Source: an uncultured Bacteroidales bacterium (lineage in GTDB: Bacteria > Bacteroidota > Bacteroidia > Bacteroidales > Paludibacteraceae). From it: a stretch of DNA of 47,999 nt. The position numbers and the translations under genes were made by a program. This document shows positions 42,380 to 47,999 of the stretch, one piece after another (position 1 is the stretch's first letter; each line of letters begins with the position of its first letter). The stretch lies in NCBI GenBank assembly GCA_937915765.1, contig CALGHE010000113.1, positions 1-47,999 on the forward strand, read 5' to 3'. The notes below the pieces were generated by a model, which ran no database searches, was not told the origin of the DNA, and worked only from the letters and a program-made list of their open reading frames with translations.

Positions 42380-44107
42380 CTAATTTTTAATTAACTCCTG
42401 CGCTTTTTGAGGTATCGGCAAAAAACGGTTTTGATCTGGATCTGCCTCAGCCACTCTGTCGATGTAAGAAGTTGACAGCTTGCTCTTCCATTTTGAGTTT
42501 GAAGCTGTTTTCACATCAAAATCATCACCGACATACAATTTGTCTATATTTGCAATTTCTATAGTTTCGCCGTCGTCGGACAATTTCCAATAAACTTTTT
42601 GGGGTACATTTTCAAAAGGAGGTTCTTCCGTCTGAATTTTAACCAAGTCAGCTTTGCACTTTTCAATCTTATCCGCAAGCAGCCCCCAACGAATCAAATC
42701 ATATTTCCTCACACCTTCTCCAGCGAACTCCCACGCACGCTCATCAACCAACGCATTGAAAAACAAATCTTTACTATTCAACGAATCCACATAATCATGC
42801 ACTTTCACTTTCTGCGAAGATACATTAAACGCTCTTTTACGCACCTCCTTCAACGCATTTTTTGCAATATCAGTAGGACCATCATTCAATTCATTCTCCG
42901 TCTCTGCCAGCATCAAAAGCACATCCGAAAAACGCATAAAAGTATAATTTACCCCTGTGTATTTAGCTGAGCCTGTCACCGCCGGCTTAATCCACTCCTT
43001 TCGCCATTTGGCAAGTGTTACAGCAGTTATGTTAGTCAGGCTCTGAACTCCGTCTGATGTGTATTTGTAAACTGCGCATGTTACGTCTCTACGGCAATCA
43101 GCTGTATCATAAGAGTAAAAAAATGAAGGAGACGCATACATGCCGGCTTCCGATTTCCCGTATTTTGCATTCTCTTCATGCTTGACACCTATGTAGTACC
43201 CAAGCTCTCCTCTATTCAATTTTCCAAAAGCCAATTCAAACATACTTTCTCCATGAGTCAGATCTTTTTCATACTGACATTGGGTTCTGAAGATTAACTC
43301 AAAAGAGGGATTCAAAGCGTGCTGAGAAGACTCTACAATATCCTTGCATTCTCTGTTTGCTATTTCATAATAAGCCATCCAGTCGTGCGGCTTCTCGTTA
43401 TTCTCGGTCATGCCGCACCCAGCTCTGAACAAGGCGACTCTGGCCAACAAACCTTTCACAAAACCTTTATGCACACGTTCAGAAGTGCCCAATTCAGAAA
43501 ACCAAGGCAACAGCTCTTTTGCCTCCGTAAGGTCTTCTATCAGACCATCTAAAATTTCGGCTCTACTCGTCTTTGGCAATATTAAAGACTGGGAGAACTC
43601 AGACGGCTCACGTTTCAGCGGCACGTCTCCAAAGTTCTTGACCAAGTCAAAATAAAGAATGGCTCTCAGTGTCAACGATTCACCAAGCAGTCTGCGCATT
43701 TTATTCTTTTGCTGACTTCCTCCGTCTATTAAAACATTGCTGGAACGTATTCCGCTGATGCAAAGATTAGCCCTCTCTATAGCCTGATAAAGGCTTGTCC
43801 ACACAGCATAAAGCTCTGTGTTACTTGACGTTGCAACATACCTTGCCACACCTCTCCTACCATTGTCTGTCTCTCCTGAAATATATTCCGCATCTGTATT
43901 CATAGAGAAATACATCGACAATTTTTTGCTATAAAGGTTATCGTCGCACATAGTCGAGTAAATGCCCACAACAGCTTGCTCCGCCAAATCCACATTAGAA
44001 AATACGAGTTTTTCCGTATAAGTGGAATCTGACTCAGTTGAAAAATAATCGTCACACGAACACAATGTGACTCCCAACACCAATAATATGTAAACTATCC
44101 TATTCAT
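42380..44107 (-). CDS. SusD/RagB-family outer-membrane lipoprotein
   Basis: This protein of about 575 residues has a lipobox (TLCSC, Cys18) and the SusD fold: helical TPR-like N-terminal half with the EQAVVGIYSTM segment, AILYFDLVKNFGDVPL (a near-universal SusD signature), RAEILDGLIEDL, then NYTFMRFSDVLLMLAE and the C-terminal RFLPIPQKAQEL. SusD proteins bind glycans at the cell surface and normally sit on a TonB-dependent SusC. Here no susC is adjacent: upstream is the divergent mltF-like gene. The ATG at 44107 was chosen because it begins the signal peptide. Confidence 0.9.
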   Translation of the reverse strand: MNRIVYILLVLGVTLCSCDDYFSTESDSTYTEKLVFSNVDLAEQAVVGIYSTMCDDNLYSKKLSMYFSMNTDAEYISGETDNGRRGVARYVATSSNTELYAVWTSLYQAIERANLCISGIRSSNVLIDGGSQQKNKMRRLLGESLTLRAILYFDLVKNFGDVPLKREPSEFSQSLILPKTSRAEILDGLIEDLTEAKELLPWFSELGTSERVHKGFVKGLLARVALFRAGCGMTENNEKPHDWMAYYEIANRECKDIVESSQHALNPSFELIFRTQCQYEKDLTHGESMFELAFGKLNRGELGYYIGVKHEENAKYGKSEAGMYASPSFFYSYDTADCRRDVTCAVYKYTSDGVQSLTNITAVTLAKWRKEWIKPAVTGSAKYTGVNYTFMRFSDVLLMLAETENELNDGPTDIAKNALKEVRKRAFNVSSQKVKVHDYVDSLNSKDLFFNALVDERAWEFAGEGVRKYDLIRWGLLADKIEKCKADLVKIQTEEPPFENVPQKVYWKLSDDGETIEIANIDKLYVGDDFDVKTASNSKWKSKLSTSYIDRVAEADPDQNRFLPIPQKAQELIKN

Positions 44108-44309
44108 AAATTCATTGCAATATTCGGAAAAAATTTTCACACAAACCATATTTAATTCCAGGAAAATAAAAAAACGTTCAATTTTGGGAATTTTGACATC
44201 GTCAAACACTCCTTTTTCTACCTTTTATGTGAAAATTTACGATTTTTCAGCTTTAAAATTTGCCATTATCATTTTTTTGCCTTACCTTGAATTTCAAATA
44301 TTTGGACTT

Positions 44310-45701
44310 ATGCAGAAATGGTGGCTCATATTATCTCTAATGGTTCTCTTCTCAGCCTGCAATTCAGGCTCGAACCATAAAGCGGAGGACGAACCTCTTC
44401 CGCCGGAAGATTCTGCAAGCCTGTATATTAACGACAGTTCGCTCATTGTTGCAACATTATCTCGCTCCACATCTTTCTTTAGTATAAGAGGAGAAAATAT
44501 GGGATATGAATATGAATTGGCCGAGCGTTTTGCAAAATCATTAAACAGAAAACTTTCTGTTGTCACGGCAAAAGACATGAATAATCTTGTGCAAATGCTT
44601 GAAGACAAAGAAGTTGACCTTATAGCATATCCTTTGACTATAACTAATGAGTTCAAAGAACGCGTAAGGTTCACAGAACATGAATATATAACCAGACAGG
44701 TGCTTGTGCAAAAAAACAGCAGAAAAAAGGCTCCGGTCAAAGATGTTACGGAACTCATTGGAAAAGAGATTGTTGTGGTCGAAAATTCAAAATATCATGA
44801 AAGGTTGAAAAATCTGAACGACGAAATTGGCGGGGGGATAAAGATAACTGTCGTTGACAACGAGGAAGATGAAGAAAAACTGATAGAAAAAGTTTCTAGG
44901 GGCGAGATTGAATATACAGTAGCTGACGACAATATTGCAAAAATAAACAAGACTTATTACAACAACATAAACATCTCTGTTCCAATTAGTTTCGAGCAGC
45001 GCTCAGCATGGGCTGTTTCACTCGCTAATGACGAGCTGCATAATGCAGTAAACAAATGGTTCGGTGAATCTAAGAACAACTATATATACCACTATCTGTA
45101 TAATAAATACTTTGAAAAGAAGCGTGCAAACTCTAACGAAGTCCCGCTCTACCTTAACAAGTACAAAATTTCTGAATACGACCATTTTTTCAAAAAAAAT
45201 GCGAAAACTATTGGTTGGGACTGGAGGCTGCTTGCGTCTATGGCCTATCAAGAGTCCCGTTTTAATCCGGACGCGGTCTCTTGGGCTGGAGCTATGGGAC
45301 TTATGCAAATAATGCCTGCTACTGCAAAAAATCTGGGAGCGGACAGCTCGGCTATAAAAAACGCAGAGACTAATATAGAACTTGCAGTCGTTTATTTGCA
45401 AAAATCTGAAAAGTATTTTGCCAAAATCGAAGATCCTGCAGAACGCATTAAGTTTTTGCTAGCAAGTTATAATGCAGGAGCAGGACATATTCAAGACGCC
45501 ATGGCCTTGGCCGAAAAGTTTGGAAAGGACCCTTACAAATGGGATGATAACGTTGACAAATTTATTTTGCGAAAGAGCAATCCGGACTATTTCGACGACC
45601 CCGTCGTCAAGCACGGTTACCTTCGCGGTCACGAAACCTACAACTACGTCAAGGAGATTCTGATCCGTTACCAAGAATACAAATTGAAGATAAAAAAATA
45701 A
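44310..45701 (+). CDS. mltF: membrane-bound lytic transglycosylase, MltF type
   Basis: This lipoprotein of about 463 residues (lipobox FSAC, Cys17) has an N-terminal substrate-binding-protein-like domain (about 40-270; YELAERFAKSL, DLIAYPLTITNEFKERVRF) followed by an SLT lysozyme-like domain (about 290-450) with catalytic Glu315 in YQESRFNPDAV, WAGAMGLMQIMPATA and a late SYNAGAGHI. It cleaves peptidoglycan to 1,6-anhydro products during wall turnover. The ATG at 44310 was chosen because it begins the signal peptide; the upstream frame to 44115 has no family sequence. It is divergent from susD. Confidence 0.9.
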   Translation: MQKWWLILSLMVLFSACNSGSNHKAEDEPLPPEDSASLYINDSSLIVATLSRSTSFFSIRGENMGYEYELAERFAKSLNRKLSVVTAKDMNNLVQMLEDKEVDLIAYPLTITNEFKERVRFTEHEYITRQVLVQKNSRKKAPVKDVTELIGKEIVVVENSKYHERLKNLNDEIGGGIKITVVDNEEDEEKLIEKVSRGEIEYTVADDNIAKINKTYYNNINISVPISFEQRSAWAVSLANDELHNAVNKWFGESKNNYIYHYLYNKYFEKKRANSNEVPLYLNKYKISEYDHFFKKNAKTIGWDWRLLASMAYQESRFNPDAVSWAGAMGLMQIMPATAKNLGADSSAIKNAETNIELAVVYLQKSEKYFAKIEDPAERIKFLLASYNAGAGHIQDAMALAEKFGKDPYKWDDNVDKFILRKSNPDYFDDPVVKHGYLRGHETYNYVKEILIRYQEYKLKIKK

Positions 45702-45709
45702 TCTGCGTG

Positions 45710-46546
45710 CTAAATCACAAAGCCGCAATTCCTGCATATATCTTCTGTCACAACCTTGTTTCTGAAACCGTTCAGCATATTTACCGCCCGCTCTTTTTTC
45801 AATATGTCGTCTAGATTTTCTGTCAATATATTGCCAAGCGGAATACTTGCATCTGCATCAAGGCAACAAGGCACAACCGTCCCGTCAGAAAGTATTGCGA
45901 TATGATCTTTTAAAGCATAACACCCTCTGCTTGTGATATTTAATTCTTTCTCTCCTGGCCATGAAAAACGAGCTGCATTTTGAAGGAATATATGCGGCGC
46001 CAATTTTATGTTGCGCGATTCTAGAAGATTTTGTTCTGTGATATCAATGCTGAAAAAATCATTTATTTTATTAAGACAAAACCTGTTGAACATAGCTACA
46101 TCTTCAGCGCCTTTATTCCATAATCGGAGAGAAAAATAACTTTTTTCAGACTCTTGAGCTGCAAAATCCAACACATCGTCAATATACGAGCCCAAATTTT
46201 CCTGTTTGACATTCTCTGCCGCATCATGCAATGAAATATTATACTGGCGAATATGCCCAAGTTCCAAAATCCTCCTCTTACTTCGCAGCAAAGAACCATT
46301 TGTCGTCAAGTTAACTTTAAAGCCTTGTTTATGAGCAATTTCCAGCAACAATTCTATTTTTGGGTGCAGCAAAGGCTCTCCAAGCACATGCAAATAAATA
46401 TAATCAGTATAAGGCCTTATACGAACAAGTGTCGCCGAAAAATCCTCCGGCGACACAAATCTCTTATCACGAAACGACTTAAAACAGAAACTGCAAGAGA
46501 AATTGCATACGTTCGTGATCTCTACATATATTTTTTTGAATCTCAT
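45710..46546 (-). CDS. radical SAM/SPASM-domain protein
   Basis: The 278-residue protein has the radical SAM motif CX3CX2C (C14, C18, C21 in NVCNFSCSFC), the GEPLLHP motif and TTNGSLL. The C-terminal part carries SPASM-type cysteines (RGCYALKD, PCCLDAD, DICRNCGF) for extra iron-sulfur clusters. Such proteins modify peptides or proteins or mature enzymes; no precursor peptide is visible nearby. The ATG at 46546 overlaps the upstream gene's stop (TGATG), so translation is coupled. The in-frame start at 46594 would overlap more and lacks family sequence. Confidence 0.87.
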   Translation of the reverse strand: MRFKKIYVEITNVCNFSCSFCFKSFRDKRFVSPEDFSATLVRIRPYTDYIYLHVLGEPLLHPKIELLLEIAHKQGFKVNLTTNGSLLRSKRRILELGHIRQYNISLHDAAENVKQENLGSYIDDVLDFAAQESEKSYFSLRLWNKGAEDVAMFNRFCLNKINDFFSIDITEQNLLESRNIKLAPHIFLQNAARFSWPGEKELNITSRGCYALKDHIAILSDGTVVPCCLDADASIPLGNILTENLDDILKKERAVNMLNGFRNKVVTEDICRNCGFVI

Positions 46547-47223
46547 CAAGGATTGTACTCGAAGATTCCTGTGTTGTAAGTAGAACGCAACCACTTGCTG
46601 TAAGGGAACTTATACCCTACTGAGAACAGAAGTCCCAACGACTTGCACTCAGTCAGGCCATAAGAGACCCCAAGAGTTCCGCAAAGACCGCTAACCTTCT
46701 CATGCTGCACTTCATAAGAAATTTTAAAAGCGACACCATAGTCGAACTGGTCAGGTATCAAATCTTCAGAAAACTCTTCCGGAGCAAGCGCATTCATCGC
46801 ACGGAAATAAGAGTCATCCGCAAACGTCCCTACATCCTGAGTCTTACCACCCACACCACCAGACACATATATGCCCAGACCTGGGGAAAGACGACCCGGA
46901 CCTACATTTCTTATGCTATAAAATACTGTCACAGGCACTTTTATGTAAACAGCACCTATTTTATCGATAAGATCCGTATTCGTACCTTCCGCAGCAATCT
47001 GCAATTCAGGCTGAACGGACCAATAGTCCCCAATTTGCAACTCTGCCAGCCCCCCAGCATGAAAACCAGGTTTAAAGCCAGTGCTGAACTTAGAGTCAAA
47101 ATCTCCGCCCCATTTTGTCATATTGAAGCCGGCAGATACTCCGAATCTCACTTTCACATCCTCCTGCGCGCTTGCGACAAGGCAAGTCAATAGCAAAGAG
47201 ATTATAAAAAACGCCTTTTTCAT
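46546..47223 (-). CDS. outer-membrane beta-barrel protein
   Basis: This 225-residue protein has a signal peptide (MKKAFFIISLLLTCLVASA) and a porin-like sequence of alternating amphipathic strands (for example VRFGVSAGFNMTKWGG, YWSVQPELQIAAEG, LSPGLGIYVSGGVGGK and GLLFSVGYKFPYSKWL near the end), as in the PorT-like/OMP_b-brl group of Bacteroidetes. The last residues do not form a classic terminal Phe. It has its own promoter (47286-47317) and is translationally coupled to the radical SAM gene downstream. Function unknown. Confidence 0.85.
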   Translation of the reverse strand: MKKAFFIISLLLTCLVASAQEDVKVRFGVSAGFNMTKWGGDFDSKFSTGFKPGFHAGGLAELQIGDYWSVQPELQIAAEGTNTDLIDKIGAVYIKVPVTVFYSIRNVGPGRLSPGLGIYVSGGVGGKTQDVGTFADDSYFRAMNALAPEEFSEDLIPDQFDYGVAFKISYEVQHEKVSGLCGTLGVSYGLTECKSLGLLFSVGYKFPYSKWLRSTYNTGIFEYNP

Positions 47224-47285
47224 CTATATCAATTAAGTTAAATATTCAAAATCCAACATTTAGGACATTTTACCCCTAAACGGAA

Positions 47286-47317
47286 CAAAGTTAATGAAAA
47301 AAATGTGATATAACAAA
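47286..47317 (-). promoter_or_regulatory. promoter of the barrel-radical SAM pair
   Basis: On the minus strand TTTG (47314-47317), 20 bases and TAACTTTG (47286-47293) match the Bacteroidetes consensus. The leader is about 60 bases. Confidence 0.7.
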
Positions 47318-47643
47318 ACGTTCAACAATAAAATACAAAATATATTTGAAACTCTACGCAAAAAAATCACGAAGCATGGAACATCACGATAAAAAAATAT
47401 ATTGCCGCATTAAATATATTAATGATATACTTATGATAGATTAATGATGTACTTTTGATATACTTACATCGGAAAAGAATCGCCATATAAAACACTTACA
47501 GTCAAATAATTAGTTTTTTCATTTGTGCTTAGGGTTAGCAATCATAACTCCTCTGCCAAGACATTAAAAAAAAAGGAGTATAAGGCTTGTTCTATAGCCA
47601 TTAAAGATAAAAGCAATAGATTCAACTCGTTTTTTACAGCGCG
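47318..47643. other. gene-free region with a 22-bp direct repeat
   Basis: 326 AT-rich bases between the barrel promoter and the MATE gene hold no credible gene. A tandem pair of 22-bp units (47418-47439 and 47440-47461) differs at a few positions and reads ATTAATGAT-TACTT-TGATA. No terminator of the MATE gene was clearly recognised. Confidence 0.5.
47418..47461. repeat. two 22-bp direct repeats
   Basis: Units 47418-47439 and 47440-47461 are adjacent and differ at three positions. They could be a regulatory repeat or simple slippage. They lie about 130 bases upstream of the barrel gene's promoter. Confidence 0.6.
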
Positions 47644-47999
47644 TCATATTCTCAGTAAATTGTTTTTAGCCCAAATAGTTTGAGCAATGCTTCTCATAGC
47701 TAAATAGCACACAAACGAGAGCCAAATCGCATGATTCCCGAATTTGTCTATAAATGAAATGTACAGCAAAAAAAATGTAGCCGTGGCAATAATCATAGTC
47801 CACGCCATCGTTTTGACAGCTGTCGCTCCTACACATACACCATCCCACAAAAAAGCTGAAAAACCCGCGAACGGAATTGCCAACACCCAAAAGTAATATT
47901 TGGCAGCCTCTTTCACCACTTCAGGCTTGTCTGTCAGAAAAGCGATAAACTCAGAAGCAAAAAATCCGTATAATGCAGTGAAGACTAACGCCAAAGAAC
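47644..47999 (-). CDS. MATE-family efflux transporter, C-terminal part
   Basis: Only the last 116 or so residues are inside the window; the gene continues past the right edge. Hydrophobic helices with EFIAFLTDKPEV, YYFWVLAIPFAGFSAFLWDG and VGATAVKTMAWTM fit the C-terminal half of a MATE/DinF transporter, which exports drugs or metabolites using a Na+ or H+ gradient. The last residues (KNNLLRI) are basic, as usual for a cytoplasmic end. Confidence 0.82.
   Translation of the reverse strand, partial: SLALVFTALYGFFASEFIAFLTDKPEVVKEAAKYYFWVLAIPFAGFSAFLWDGVCVGATAVKTMAWTMIIATATFFLLYISFIDKFGNHAIWLSFVCYLAMRSIAQTIWAKNNLLRI

Overview
The window looks like a chromosomal piece of an AT-rich member of the order Bacteroidales. 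The evidence is an orphan SusD-type lipoprotein, BspA-type leucine-rich repeats, a short primary sigma factor of 286 residues without a large region 1.1, an ATP-dependent PEP carboxykinase, and many promoters of the Bacteroidetes form TTTG-N19-21-TAnnTTTG upstream of tRNA-Gln, rpoD, pyrB, an outer-membrane barrel gene and others. Many genes start with a lipobox signal peptide. No species is assigned. No rRNA operon, insertion sequence, integrase, prophage or CRISPR array was seen.

Layout. 0.2-3.7 kb: a minus-strand pair made of a DUF1848 protein followed by an unusual cytoplasmic fusion of a methyltransferase-like domain with about 16 BspA leucine-rich repeats, ending in an SSB-like tail. 4.1-4.2 kb: tRNA-Gln(CTG). 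4.4-7.5 kb: plus-strand SGNH esterase lipoprotein, alkaline phosphatase and EamA transporter. 7.6-12.6 kb: minus-strand YgiQ-type radical SAM protein, FAD-dependent dehydrogenase, pyridoxamine kinase and a secreted unknown; nested inverted repeats sit in front of the kinase. 12.8-16.3 kb: aguB facing rpoD, then a DegP/HtrA protease. 16.6-22.0 kb: the most lineage-specific part, with a small secreted protein, three tandem paralogous membrane proteins of unknown family and an Rpn-type PD-(D/E)XK nuclease with five perfect in-frame 36-bp repeat units.

22.0-26.8 kb: bcp facing dapA, a DUF6913-like protein, ligA and an XRE-family HTH regulator. 26.76-27.6 kb: a gene-free AT-rich stretch packed with about 14 copies or half copies of the palindrome TTTACA-NN-TGTAAA, the first of them directly in front of the HTH gene. 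27.7-29.9 kb: pyrB-pyrI-flavin reductase, with a terminator-like hairpin in the pyrB leader. 30.2-32.9 kb: two exported lipoproteins, the second a papain-like peptidase. 33.0-36.9 kb: MBL hydrolase, cca, a small basic protein, a tyrosine phosphatase and a secreted unknown. 37.4-40.8 kb: pckA, a thioesterase and an MscS channel.

40.8-47.2 kb: a minus-strand pair of SusD and a beta-helix lipoprotein without SusC, a divergent lytic transglycosylase (MltF type), and an outer-membrane barrel gene translationally coupled to a radical SAM/SPASM gene. The right edge cuts a MATE transporter. Most of the window is conserved housekeeping. The parts that deserve a second look are the TTTACA-NN-TGTAAA array, the methyltransferase-LRR fusion with its SSB-like end, the three-paralog membrane cassette, and the apparent attenuator of pyrBI.
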